From contig NC_064616.1 in the NCBI RefSeq assembly GCF_023898315.1, positions 529,623,102 to 529,687,101 on the forward strand: DNA of 64,000 nucleotides, read 5' to 3'. Positions 44,175 to 54,757 of the stretch are shown here, piece after piece. This stretch comes from Schistocerca nitens (Eukaryota > Arthropoda > Insecta > Orthoptera > Acrididae). The notes under the pieces were generated by a model that saw nothing but the letters and a program-made list of their open reading frames with translations, did not search any database and was not told the DNA's origin. Position numbers and translations under genes: made by a program. Each line of letters begins with the position of its first letter. Position 1 is the stretch's first letter.

Positions 44175-44477
44175 GTGAGCCATATGTTTGTGACTATTAC
44201 ATCGCAATCTATCACAAAGCGAAAAAAGTGGTCCAACTAAAACATTCATATTTCTCTACGTACTACACGAATAGGTAATAAAAAATGGGGTTTCCTATTT
44301 AAACAAAAGGCAGTTGATATCCGTTTGACCTATGGCAGCACCATCAAGCGGGCCAACCATAGCGCCATCTGGTTTCCCCCTTCAAGCTAGACAAGTTTCG
44401 TTCTTTGCAGTTTTTTCGTTTGACGCTTATTTCGTGAGATATTTGGCCCTGTCACCATCAGTGGACCACCCTGTATA
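44175..44477 (-). repeat. Right inner terminal inverted repeat
   Basis: Partner of 39284-39585. It ends CCACCCTGTATA. Confidence 0.85.
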
Positions 44478-44602
44478 TACTTGAATATTTCTGGTATCTC
44501 AACTGCAGATTTTTCAGCTCTCATTTAACTTCAGGACTCTGTATCTCAGAATGAACAAAAATGGACTTGTACCACTATTGAAATAAGCCCTTCATATTCA
44601 CA

Positions 44603-44824
44603 TTAGACAAAGACCCCCCCCCCCCTCCAGGACTACTTACAATAACCTACTAGTCCGGGCGACGAACAAAGAGAAAAATGTTGTATCCCCTAAGCGTCAA
44701 ACAAGAAGGAAGAAAGTATTGTATCGCGAAAAGTTATGTAATAGAATGAATTGTGCCTCCTCGAGTTTTTCTTGGTTGAAACCGGTCAAAGCGCTTACAT
44801 CCTCGCACTACCGAAAAGAGGCAA
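44603..44824. other. Spacer with a C homopolymer
   Basis: Holds a run of about 14 C at 44617-44630 and no gene. Confidence 0.5.
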
Positions 44825-45095
44825 CACGTGACTAAATGCAACTTCTTGGCAAATTAACTATGTGGCGGACCGACGCTTGAACTCAAGACTTTGCCTTTCA
44901 TGGATGTGTGCGCTTCCTACTAAGCTGTGGTTAAGCCATGCTTCCGCAATATCCTTTCTTCGCTGTCTGCTAGTCTCGCAAGTTTCGCAAGAGAACTTCT
45001 GTGAAGTTAGACAGGCAGGAGATGAGGTTCTGGCGGAAGTAAAGCTGTGAGAACGAGACGTGAGTCGTCCTTGGCTAGATCAACTCCTGGTTGGG
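44825..45095 (-). repeat. tRNA-like repeat (family 4), minus-strand copy
   Basis: The minus strand reads GAGTTCAAGCGTCGGTCCGC (box B region), preceded by a tRNA-like head. The plus strand continues with TGGCGGAAGTAAAGCTGTGAG, which I associate with the same repeat. It is diverged. Confidence 0.5.
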
Positions 45096-45704
45096 GAATG
45101 CCAGGCTGTTTCACGTTCCGCGCAGCATCACTGAACGGCGTTGCTGGAGAGAGAAAACGCCAATGGCAGTGTACAAGAAAAACCCAGTTGCGCGATTTCT
45201 TGGAGAAAGATTCTTTTAGCTGAGGTAGCACAAGTAATAAACAAATGTTACTTTTATTTATCTTTTGAATAATAATTTTCTTGTAATAGTGTGTTCTACA
45301 GGATTTTCATTTGTACACGTTTACCAATTATAATCACTCAATTAAAAGAATTGTTTTACCGTGGATTCTATAGCCTAGGGAAAATTCCTTGGAATACTTT
45401 GGAACAACGCCTGATGACGGAGTCCATTTTTTTACGGTAGGGTAAAAGAGGCGATGCGAAGTAGGGGAAGCTCTGCTTTTTGTTTCATTTTTTAAGATTA
45501 AATTTAGTTAAATAAGTGAATAGTTTGCCGGCAAAAAAGTGTTCAAGGCATTACACTACTAAACCACTCGTACGTGTTCGATTCTTGGTTGCGGTATTGT
45601 TTTCATTCGATATTTTTATCAGTGTATCTGATAATATTATGATATTCGAACACTTTTCTTTTCCTTTTCTTAAGTAAAATATCGGGAGGTGTAATAAAAA
45701 AAAT
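45096..45704. other. No gene recognised
   Basis: AT-rich, short frames only. Confidence 0.35.
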
Positions 45705-45835
45705 GTCGATAGAGCAGTTACTCGCGAAAGACACAGATTTTGAGTTCGAGTCTCGGTACGGCACACAGTTATAATCTGCCTGGAAATTTCATATCGACAC
45801 ACACTCCGGTACAGAGTGAAAATCTTATTCTGCAC
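45705..45835 (+). repeat. tRNA-like repeat (family 4), plus-strand copy
   Basis: Reads GAGTTCGAGTCTCGGTACGG (box B), then AATCTGCCTGGAAATTTCAT and CACACTCCGGTACAGAGTG, in the same order as 1075-1205. This is the least degraded box B of the four copies. Confidence 0.65.
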
Positions 45836-45959
45836 ATGACTGAATGTCTGTGATCAAAACAACTGACTTGCATTGAATATGGAGCAGTCCTGCGATATAT
45901 GAAAGGCGCTCGTTCAAATGGCCGTCTTTAACCGATGTCTGACTTTGTGTTGATATCCT

Positions 45960-46520
45960 TGTACAGACCTTACCAGAAGTACTGTTCATCCTGCCACCAC
46001 ACTTCACTAATTCCCACTGCATCTAATGTCAACCTACCCATTTACCTTCATAAATGCTTGACCTACCTATCCGACTGAGGGATTGAACAATAGATGCTCC
46101 AACACGTAGAATACCAGTTTTGTTTTTTCTGATTATGACATCTTCCTGAGTAGTCCCTGCTCGGAGATCCGAATGTGGGGCATTTAACTTCCAGAACATT
46201 TTACCCAGCAATATGCCACCATCATTACACCATACGGTAGAGCTGCACGCCCTCGGAATAAAGGTAATGGCTACAGTTTCCTCTTGCTTCCAACTGTTCA
46301 CAGTAGCGGCTAATGTTACAAGGCGTTATCAGTCGGCTATCGAGACTGTTGACACTATAGCTACTGAGAGGTTTGCTGCCCCTCTGCAGGGACCATGTGT
46401 TATTCTGGCATCTCCACAATTAACTTCCCATTGTGATTTCACCTACGGTACGGCTTTCTGTATCGTTGAGGCACGCAAGCCACCACGCCTTGTAAAGGTC
46501 CATGACTCATGGGGACTTTT
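45960..46520 (-). mobile_element. RTE LINE copy C, 5' fragment
   Basis: On the minus strand it starts near 46520 with a leader like copy B (GAGTCATGGACCTTTACAAG) and runs through AGATCCGAGCAGGGACTACTC. It then encodes an IRKNKTGILRVGAS segment equivalent to the start of the endonuclease, and ends near 45960. Only the first sixth of the element is kept, unlike the usual 5' truncation, so the 3' part was lost by deletion after insertion. Confidence 0.8.
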
Positions 46521-46586
46521 TCATTAGTCCTAATGTCTACATGATAAAAGACTATTAATATTTACACAAATTCCCTTCTGATATTT

Positions 46587-46748
46587 GTCCGGCCGCGGTG
46601 GTCTAGCGGTTCTAGGCGCGCAGTCCGGAACCGCGCGACTGCTACGGTCGCAGGTTCGAATCCTGCCTCGGGCATGGATGTGTGTGATGTCCTTAGGTTA
46701 GTTAGGTTTAAGTAGTTCTAAGTCCCATAGTGCTCAGAGCCATTTGAA
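46587..46748 (+). mobile_element. SINE family 1 copy, alternative head, internally deleted
   Basis: Head CCGGCCGCGGTGGTCTAGCG, box B AGGTTCGAATCC. The body lacks the TTCTAGGGGACTGATGACCT block. Target duplication CCTTCTGATATTT at 46574-46586 and 46749-46761. Confidence 0.93.
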
Positions 46749-46761
46749 CCTTCTGATATTT

Positions 46762-47865
46762 TATTAAACAGGTAATAAACAGATTATGAGTTTTGGCACG
46801 TATGCAGCACCCCAGCAGCAAATCAGTGCATAGCATAACTCCACATGCACATAAACTGAGTAAATGCGTCAACCAAACGATGGCTCCGTGTGCAAATGAC
46901 ACGTTCTGCTTTCGACTTTAGCAGCCCGTTACAGCACCGATAATGTTCTGACTAATAATAAAGTAACCATGGCAGCAAAACCCAGAAATGTTACAATAGT
47001 ATTTACCCAAACTGCAAACCTCACATCCGCCTATCGGTCACACATCTCCCATTTTTAGCGTACATGCGCCGCGCAATTTTCTTGGTAGGGGTACAGTAAC
47101 GGCTGTATTTCTATAAAGACTGTCTTGCAAGCAACATACTCGCGAGCGGGCCATGAACCTTACAGTCGCTACACGCCTTAAGAGCTATTTTTCCTGTGAA
47201 AGAATGCGGACAGCTAGGTAATATTCTTCACTGAGGCTGTGATCTGCAACCGATGCTTTCTATCTTGACCAAGATAGAACACAATTTCATGAGCGGTACG
47301 AGAACCCGATGCGAAAAGACCGATCGGTTTATGCCGCAAAACAATGGTTCGACGTACGCGAAAACACACAGTAGAATAACCAGAAAACGAAGAAGTGGAG
47401 ATGGTACGAGTGATGAAATCCAACGAGTAACCAAAAGAGAAAAATCCAGAAACGTAACGATGCAGAAATCAAAAACTGTGTTACGACAGCACGATGATAG
47501 AACCCTGCCATTCGTGTCTGCTGCCTATCGTTTAGTGTAAATATTGCTCTTCAGGTAGAGGTTGTGGATAAGCGCGCTGTCCGATTTTTCCAATCATATC
47601 TAAAAAAAAGAAAAAATTCTTCTTGACGGTTTATTCACTTACGTCTCGTTTTCTAACCGTGACGGTGAAGCGACGAGCGCCATACGTTTTTGTGACTGTA
47701 AGGTTAGAGTCAGGAAGTCTGTAGCACAGTTGGCATTTCCTCTTAACAAGGAGCTACACAGCCCAGTAAGGCGTCTCCATCCATTCGTGACACGTCAGGT
47801 GGGTAGCAATTTGCTTATCTAGGTTTCTCTGTGTTCTTTTGGAGTTTATTCTGCAAACTGATGAT
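46762..47865. other. No gene recognised
   Basis: Frames up to about 95 codons without motifs. A G-run follows at 47878-47889. Confidence 0.35.
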
Positions 47866-48028
47866 AGAGGGCCTGGGGGAGGGGGGGGGATAAAGGAAAG
47901 GAAAACCAAGGAATTCTTGATATCAGCTGCATCGGACTTTATGAAGAGTCAACAGCGACAAATGAAACTGTTTGCAGTACGAGGATTCGAAACCTGGATG
48001 TCCCACTTACTAGGCAGGTGCGTCAACC

Positions 48029-49628
48029 TGTAACGCCGGAAATGCATATCCTCGTATTTCCATCTATTGTACTATAATTTTTTTCCTTATTTTGTTACCT
48101 GAATATATGACGTTTCTGTGTCTTTGTATATTGTAATTGTTTTACTATTTGTATATATATGCATTTATGTCGATGTATAATTGGTTTGTTGTGTAAAGAT
48201 TATTTGTATTTTTACGCTGGGTCTGGCCTAGGGAAAACTATGCTATCCAACGAATACATCGATAGGTCGTGTGGAGAACCAAAGTGTTTAGGATCTTTGG
48301 TAGTGTTAACTCTGCCGCGTGGAGCGCGGGCAGAGCATAAAGAGTCTGGCTGGAGTAGCGAGTGGAGCAGGTGTGTGGTGTGAAGCTCCCGCGAGTTGCC
48401 GCGCTTTCGGGGTTTGCCAGCATGTAATTGCGCTCGACTTGCAATGATAGTTTCTGACATGGTGTCGCGGACGGGAAGCATTAGCTGGCGCACATCAAGA
48501 GCCCGTTTCGTCTGGTGACCGTGTCGAGAAGAAGGCGCGCCAACATCCAGTTTCTGCAACAGCGACGGCCGACAATGAGTGACTGTCGCCACATCCTCGA
48601 TCGACGGCTTCAAACCTTCAATCAACCAACAAGGAAGACTGGAAGCACGTAAAGTTTTAGAACTGTATGGCAGACCTCAGCTTTTCAAACTTTTAAAATT
48701 GTTGCATCACAAAATTACAGCTACTTAGCATGAACCTTTGTTGCTCATTGTCCCAATTGCATTACCAAGCAGGGTCCCTTCCTTTTCCGAAATGAACCCG
48801 AGTGTCGTTGAAATTCAAACGCCAGCATAATTCCATTTCACTGCTTTAATTTCAAAGTTCAATTAAAGTATTCATAGCTGGCTACAATACTTAGATTACA
48901 CAAGCACAAATTAAGAGTGCTAGTTTTGTTACCATATTTTAGCTTACCTGTGACTGCAGCTCAGCTTGGTACGTACTAAATTTTACTGTTGTTAATTGTT
49001 CAGAATCATTTAATTCAAGTTCAAAGTTAAATCTCTTATTTCTAAATTGCATAGATTCAAGTAGCTTTTGAAATGATTGTTGAGGTAGTCCAAGACTAAC
49101 CGTATTTTACTGAATGTCGATGTGCTTCAGAAAGAAAGCTCACTATTAACTTCAGTCACTAAATTAACTTTCGATTTTCCGGTTTTATTAATTCTTTTGC
49201 TAAATTAAGTGTAGCGAAATTTATTACTTCTGACAAACTTTCAGTTTTCACACTACACTTGTCAACCTTCAGTTGCCACGCTTCTAGTGCTAATTATATG
49301 TGTAATAATCTTTCTTTTTCAGTTACTATAGTAATTGTCCTTAGGACTGGCGACCGTAATTTCCCCCAAATCTCAAATATCTAATTACCGCTAGTTGATT
49401 GTTAACGTAACGGCCGCACATTTACTTTCTTTATTAACTTTACCCCTATTTCAAAATTAATTTCCACCAGTTTCATTAGCATTTTTCCTTTCATTTAGAT
49501 GTAACCCTTTCCTCCCTCTTTACCGACAAATTAACCTCGGTGACGATTGCTTTTCCCAAATTTCCATTAGGTACACGCGGTTTAATTTTTCACTGTCATT
49601 AAGGTCGATAAGTGAGGGTGAGGTTGCA
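48029..49628 (+). repeat. 5' LTR of Gypsy C
   Basis: Runs TGTAACGCCGGAAATG to GTGAGGGTGAGGTTGCA. It is unusually long for a Gypsy LTR. Identical 74- and 137-codon open frames appear in both LTRs, but they overlap on opposite strands and show no recognisable domain. Confidence 0.96.
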
Positions 49629-49630
49629 CG

Positions 49631-49650
49631 TGGCGACCTGGTGACGGGAC
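49631..49650 (+). promoter_or_regulatory. Candidate primer-binding site of Gypsy C
   Basis: TGGCGACCTGGTGACGGGAC starts two bases after the 5' LTR. TGGCGACC is the start I associate with arginine-tRNA-primed Gypsy elements. The tRNA assignment is inference. Confidence 0.6.
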
Positions 49651-49810
49651 AATCTTCGGATTTGAGGTTGTTCTGGACACGAATTTTGTATGGTGCAGAT
49701 CTCGTAACAAAGTACTGATTACGTACAGGCCGTTACGTCAGCGAGAATAAGTAGTGGGAGTAATCCTAATTATATTTGAGATTTGGCATTTATATTGAAA
49801 ATTATTAATA

Positions 49811-51482
49811 TGAGTGAAGGCAACAACTGCCAAAATTTGGTAGACTTGGATACGGAACAATCGGTCGAATAGTGGGAAACGCGCACCGCGGTACCCATTG
49901 TTCAGGGGCAGGCGGCTAGCGTGAAAGACGCGACCGCCGAAACGCAACAAAGAGCAGAAATGGAATTCCAAACTTTAGAAAATGTTTCGGAATCGGAAGT
50001 GAAAATCAAATCTGAATCCCTTGATGACGAATACGGGGGGGACAATAAAAGAGGAAGCCGCTACGGAAGTAAAACCGGTAGTTTCCGGGAATTTAACTGA
50101 TTTATTGAATGTTTTGATTAACGAAATTAAGAGTCAATCGGCCAAGCAAGAAGATCAGGCTGCCAAGCAAGAAGCTCAGGCTGCCAAGCAAGAAGCTCAG
50201 GCTGCCAAGCAAGAAGCTCAGTCACGGATGCTAGACAATCAGAACAAAGCTATTAACGTTGTTAACAACAATGTTGGAGTTGTTAACACAAAAGTTGATA
50301 AAATCAAAGAAGATATTGTTGTAATTAATACCGAAATCGGTAATCTTAAACAGGAAATGATAGGCGTTCAGGCGGAAATTGCGAGCATAAATACTCGTTT
50401 TTATTCCGAAATTAGCAGAATCGAGAAAAGTGTAGGAGAATCAGTTGCTCCGATCATCGAGAATAAGGTGACGGAACAAATTCAATTAGTGAAAAAAGAG
50501 GATCAAAAGAAGGTGGAAACTTTAAAGGCTTTAGTATCCGAAGTAGATACCAATGTGACGAAGCAGGCTAATACCTGCGAAGAGAAAAAAAGGGAAGTAG
50601 AAACGCTTACGACAACCACTTGCCAAGTAATTACGAGTGTCGGAATTAGAAAAGAAACTTGACGAAAAACAGAGCTATGTGCCAATCTATGCACATAGTT
50701 CGGAATTGTTTACGAAAGAGGAGCGGTTCGACCCCTTGAAAAAAGGCGGTATACACGCGACGGATTTCATTAAGAATTGTGAAAGAGTTTTACCCAGATC
50801 ATGGACTAATGAGAGAAAAATTAATGCGATTATTGATGTGTTGGCTGGTGATGCCAAGCGTTGGGGCTTAAACCTCAACATTACGAACCTGACTTTTGAC
50901 GAATTTAAAAATTTGTTTCTGGCTGAATACTGGTCAGAGCAAGAACAGCAAAGTGTCTGGCGCGAATTTGTCGTATCGAGGCCTTTCGATGCGAATTCGC
51001 GCGGTTCGATAAAGGAGTTTTGTGAGGGCTGGATCCGCAAGTTGGAATATTTGCGTGATCGCCGCACGGAATCCGAAATAGTCTGGGAACTCTACAAAAA
51101 GCTTCCAGATGATACAAAACGCTACGTAGGAAGCAATTACAGGACAATAAATGATTTCCTGGAAAGAGTGGAGGACGAGGACAATTGGCGCAATAATCGC
51201 GACAGTGGTAGAGGCCGTGGTAACAACAACGGGTACCACAGCAACCACAACATCGATAACCATGGGAATAATGCATACCGCAACCATGGCAGCAATAACA
51301 ATAATGGTTCGGACCGTAATAACAATCGGTACAATGGAAATAATAACAGGAATGACGGAAACCAGTATCATACTAACGTGATACGGGCTTCACAGAATAG
51401 TAATAACGCCAGAGGGTGTGATCAGCCGCCTCAGCAGCATCCGGGGAGCGTATCTGCTGGGACGAGACAGGGAAACCATTAG
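49811..51482 (+). pseudogene. gag of Gypsy C, one stop and two frameshifts
   Basis: The frame starts at ATG 49811 and meets TAG at 49871-49873. It then changes frame at a run of seven G (50035-50041) into the frame 50021-50662, and changes again near 50640 into the frame ending at 51482. The N-terminus is acidic, then a Gln/Ala/Lys heptad-repeat coiled coil (50142-50225) and a longer predicted coiled coil to about 50600. A capsid-type domain follows at about 50690-51170, with KGGIHATDFIKNCERVLP, KINAIIDVLAGDAKRWGLNL, FKNLFLAEYWSEQEQ and KEFCEGWIRKLEYLRD. The tail is Asn/Gly/Arg-rich (51180-51480) without a CCHC knuckle. The protein would form the particle shell. Apart from these lesions the sequence is well preserved. 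Confidence 0.82.
50142..50225 (+). repeat. 21-bp tandem repeat, four units, in gag
   Basis: Units begin at 50142, 50163, 50184 and 50205 with CCAAGCAAGAAGCTCAGGCTG, nearly identical. Each encodes seven residues (A-K-Q-E-A-Q-A register), exactly one coiled-coil heptad. Confidence 0.93.
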
Positions 51483-51490
51483 CCGCGCCG

Positions 51491-52633
51491 GTGAGGGGCC
51501 GACCGGGCGTGGAGAAATTTTGGCGGCCCAATAACAGTAGAAAACCGAGGTGTCGTCGTTATGAAAATTCCGTATGGAATAATCAACGGCGGGAGAGTGT
51601 GCCAGTATTAGGAGAAAGGAGTGCGCCCACAAGTAGTAGATCAGCTGTAGACGCGGCAGTAGAAAATACATTCACTGTCAGTGAGAACAATTTAAGTAGT
51701 GTTCCGGAAATCGATTATAAAGTGGCAGCTGTAATACCCACAGCGGAACTGGAGATTGAGTTTAAGAATGATTCGCAAGTGTTGAGAGAAGATCAGATGT
51801 CGGATAAAACGTCCGTCATCGAGCGAGAGGATGCAGAGAGGGATGTGGTCTGGTTAAGGCAGTTCGGTCGCTTATACGACGAACTAAGAGATTATAGCGG
51901 TCTGTATGGGAGAAGTGTTTATGGGGAGCGCGTGCAGGATTTTCCGCGTCTCGTTCCGCAGGAAGATAGTGTTTGTGAAGTGATAGAAAGTTCTGGCCCT
52001 AACCGGCAGACTTTACTAGAAATAGTTGATGTTAATGGGGAGCACGAGCAAGATTCGTCGTGTCTCGTCCCACAAGAGTTGGATGTTGAAGTAGCAACGG
52101 AAAGTTCTGGCCCTAACCGGAAGACCTTACCGAAAGTCGTAGTGGTAGAAGTAGCCGACCCATCCGACGCAAACCTCCAGTTTAAACATTGCGAGAGTAT
52201 TAAGGAGAAAGATTACGAAAATTTTAGTGATAGCCGGACACGATTGGTAGAAAAGCACATAGATTACAGCGTGTATGAGGTTAGAGCTGACATTATACGG
52301 TCAGACGATAACAGTGTGGGTTGCGCAGATCTAGAGGAAGTAATTGCATATACTACTGGGCACATTTCTCCAGGTAGATTGGCACATGAGATCAATCTGA
52401 CTAAAGAGGAATCAACGAAGGTGACAATTAGTGAATTGATAGCAAAGCAACACTCACTAGTTGACGAGTTACAGGAAAAGGTTTCGGTATTGGAGGCGAA
52501 GCTACAGACTAAGCCTCAGGACAGACGTGTTGAAATTAAAACTGTATGTGAACATAGGCTGAAAAAGCCGCCAGATAAACCGGATTTAGGATCAAAGCCG
52601 GATGGTTTTTTTTCTGGAATGACCTGGATATAG
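51491..52633 (+). pseudogene. Acidic ORF between gag and protease of Gypsy C
   Basis: A 380-codon open frame, out of frame with the end of gag, leading to the protease. The start is basic (SRKPRCRRYENSVWNNQRRE); the rest is rich in Glu, Asp, Val and Ser. It contains a 38-residue duplication (51923-52036 and 52037-52150) with the shared ESSGPN motif, and ends with a short Leu/Glu coiled-coil-like segment (SLVDELQEKVSVLEAKLQTK). A T8 run at 52608-52615 shifts the frame into the protease frame, so in an intact element it would be the N-terminal part of Pol. I do not recognise a conserved domain and assign no function. It may be a protease-proximal linker or an accessory region. Confidence 0.6.
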
Positions 52634-53220
52634 ACGAGGATTTACTGTGGGAAAATAAAGAAACAGTCGAGGACAAGTGTAGACAGATAGTAGTGTCTGT
52701 TAATATGCACGACCTACAACTAAACGTGTTGATTGACACCGGTGCAGATCTGAGTGCTGTATCTGGGAAAATATTTGAGTTACTGAAAGACAGACCCGGC
52801 ATCGTAGTTATGCCAGTAACAGGAGTGAAAATTATCGGTGCTACTGGGAAGGCCAGTAAACCGGTCACAAAACAGATTTTTGTCAACTTCGAGATATGTG
52901 GGGCACGATTTGAACAAGAGTTTGTCGTCGTGCCAGACTTAACTGCGGAAGTAATTACCGGGTTAGATTGGCTATTAAAGTACCGTTCAGTGATTAATTG
53001 CGAAAGCAAAACTGTGACATGTACGTCACAACATAAAACAATAGTAGTTAGCTTTGACGAGGCAGGAGACGGTGTGCATAGGCAATACCAGCCCATACAC
53101 ATTGTTAACTGGCCGGATGGTATTGATGTAGGTATGAATTTGAACTACTGTAATGTGAGGAATCTCGGCATTGACAATAGTGTAGAAAGTGAATTGGAAA
53201 GTATTGTAGACGGTGTGTAA
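52617..53220 (+). pseudogene. Aspartic protease of Gypsy C
   Basis: In the frame entered after the T8 run, the sequence has WENKETVEDKCRQIVVSVN. It then has the active-site motif NVLIDTGADLSAVSG (about 52729-52773), the flap region VKIIGATGKAS, and the C-terminal VVVPDLTAEVITGLDWLLKY. The D-T-G triad and the I-T-G-L-D-W-L motif are intact, as expected for a retroviral-type protease acting as a dimer to cut Gag and Pol. The frame ends at TAA 53218-53220 and continues in the same frame to the RT linker. No other lesion is visible inside the domain. Confidence 0.85.
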
Positions 53221-53651
53221 AACGTAACACACGAACAAAGACGAGGCCTGTATGAAGTGATAATGAAGAATAAGAGTGTGTTTTCAGACAAACCGGGGCT
53301 AGTGGAAGAGATAATCAAATTCCCTCCATGGATTGACATTAGTATTGGTGTGAAAAAAGATCGTTTGCGAGAAGTAATGAAGCTAAAAGCCGATGCTCGC
53401 ATACGTCGTCATGACGTAAAAGCGCGTCTTGGAAGTTTGCAGTCGGAGACTTTGTACTTGTAAAAGCTCATGAGAAATCGAGCGAGATAGACCATGAAAT
53501 CTCTAAATTTAAGTTTGTTTATAATGGACCATATAAAGTCATTGGTATACCTCACACAAATGCTTATTGCTTAGAGTATCCAAGCTCTGGAAAACTGTTA
53601 GGTATACGTAACATTGTAGACTTGAAATTGTACCAACCTAGGATTGATTAA
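53221..53651 (+). pseudogene. Gypsy C pol remnant: RT linker fused to integrase C-terminus
   Basis: After TAA 53218-53220 the same frame reads KNKSVFSDKPGLVEEIIKF, the linker normally preceding RT. It then jumps to VKKDRLREVMKLKADARIRR, the helix before the integrase C-terminal barrel. A frameshift near 53435 leads to VGDFVLVKAHEKSSE, FVYNGPYKVIGIP and NIVDLKLYQPRID, ending TAA at 53649-53651. Thus RT, RNase H and the integrase zinc finger and catalytic core are deleted, with the junction near 53325. The surviving integrase end cannot act alone. Confidence 0.85.
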
Positions 53652-54757
53652 TACCACACAATGGGTAATTTGTACAGTATGTAAATATAGAGTGTAAGAT
53701 TTAAACGATTTGCTAGACTGTCATGCTTTTGCCTGACCAAGAGGACATTCAAGAAGTTGTAATTAATAAGTAATTAACTTGTACTAAATGATTTAACAGA
53801 GAGTGATTATTTATCAATTGAAAAATCCAAGCTGCTAGTTTAAGTTTTCGGCTGAGTCACAGTAGATTAAGCAATGTAAATATGATTTTGTAACTAGCTG
53901 TAAGATTTCATGAATATGTGTTTTACTAGTCGTTGCCGATGTACTTAGACGCTGTTTTAAGTTTCAGGCTAGTACATGCGTGTGATGATGGACAGTGTTA
54001 AGTTATCCACTGTGATAGTGTTAATGGACTCCTTGAGATTACTCGGGAGTGAGTTTTTCCCAAAGAATTCAGTGAAACGGGCGATCTGGAAATGCCGTTA
54101 CAAGGGCGAATGAGATCAAGCGTGCCGCACAGGCGGGCGCAACAATACTGGCGAGGCGGAGCCGCTGTCGGCTCTTGTGCCGCTGTAGGCTCTCCGTGCC
54201 GCTGTCGGCATTCTTTGTACTTGCGAGTACGGAAGGTGGAGTTGTTTTTCTTCCCGGACAGCTGAAAGAATTCGGCTGTCAATATTTATGGTTTTTTCGA
54301 TCTGCTGAATATTATTTTAATTGGACTCTCATGACGAGAATATTAAGTATGAAAAGGTTACATAAAAAATGTGTATAATATGTAATTAATTATTTATTTG
54401 CGTATTTTGATCTACCTGTTTTTATGACCATGCACTCTAATTAATTTTGCAAATGGTATTTCATTTCTTATAATGTTACGAATTTTAATGATTTTGGAAT
54501 AGCTAAACAATTTTCTATGTTTTCTATGAATTTTAATATGTTGTCAACCTGTTTTATTTTGTGCAAGATGACAGAGTGGAATAAGATTAGGAGTGTCTCC
54601 ACTCAATTATTATGGTCTAAAAATTGATTAATGGTTAATTAGCCTAATGCTAAATTTTGTTGATGTTTTGAGCATATGCATTTCCGCTGTTTCTTTTTTG
54701 GGACATTTTCTGAGTCTGTTTAGGTTACACGAACGTCCTCAGACAATGTGGGGCACG
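53652..54757 (+). other. 3' untranslated region of Gypsy C
   Basis: About 1.1 kb of AT-rich sequence without an env-like frame. A GC-rich triplication of GCCGCTGT(C/A)GGC lies at 54161-54210. The bases before the 3' LTR (AATGTGGGGCACG) are only weakly purine-rich for a polypurine tract. Confidence 0.6.

Larger units (their letters stand above)
39163..44602 (+). mobile_element. Long-inverted-repeat Tc1/mariner element with a nested RTE LINE
   Basis: Inner ends CAGGGTGGTCC (39286 rightward, and the complement ending about 44473) are flanked by TA and are typical of Tc1/mariner termini. The inverted repeats extend about 300 bp inward on each side (39284-39585 and 44175-44477). They also extend about 118 bp outward (39163-39283 and 44478-44602). 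Removing the LINE (39641-42920) leaves a roughly 2.1-kb element with one transposase gene. Confidence 0.8.

Noticed and set aside
44617..44630. C homopolymer as a sign of an assembly gap
   Set aside because: The flanks stay consistent with the mariner outer arm, so it is just a simple repeat as far as I can tell.
48212..48625. 137-codon frame present identically in both Gypsy C LTRs (minus strand)
   Set aside because: It is duplicated simply because the LTRs are duplicated. It overlaps a plus-strand frame, and I see no domain or start context.
51137..51371. Hydrophobic minus-strand frames (up to 145 codons) suggesting a membrane protein
   Set aside because: Antisense of the Asn/Gly-rich gag tail. 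Asn codons read backwards give Val/Ile/Leu.
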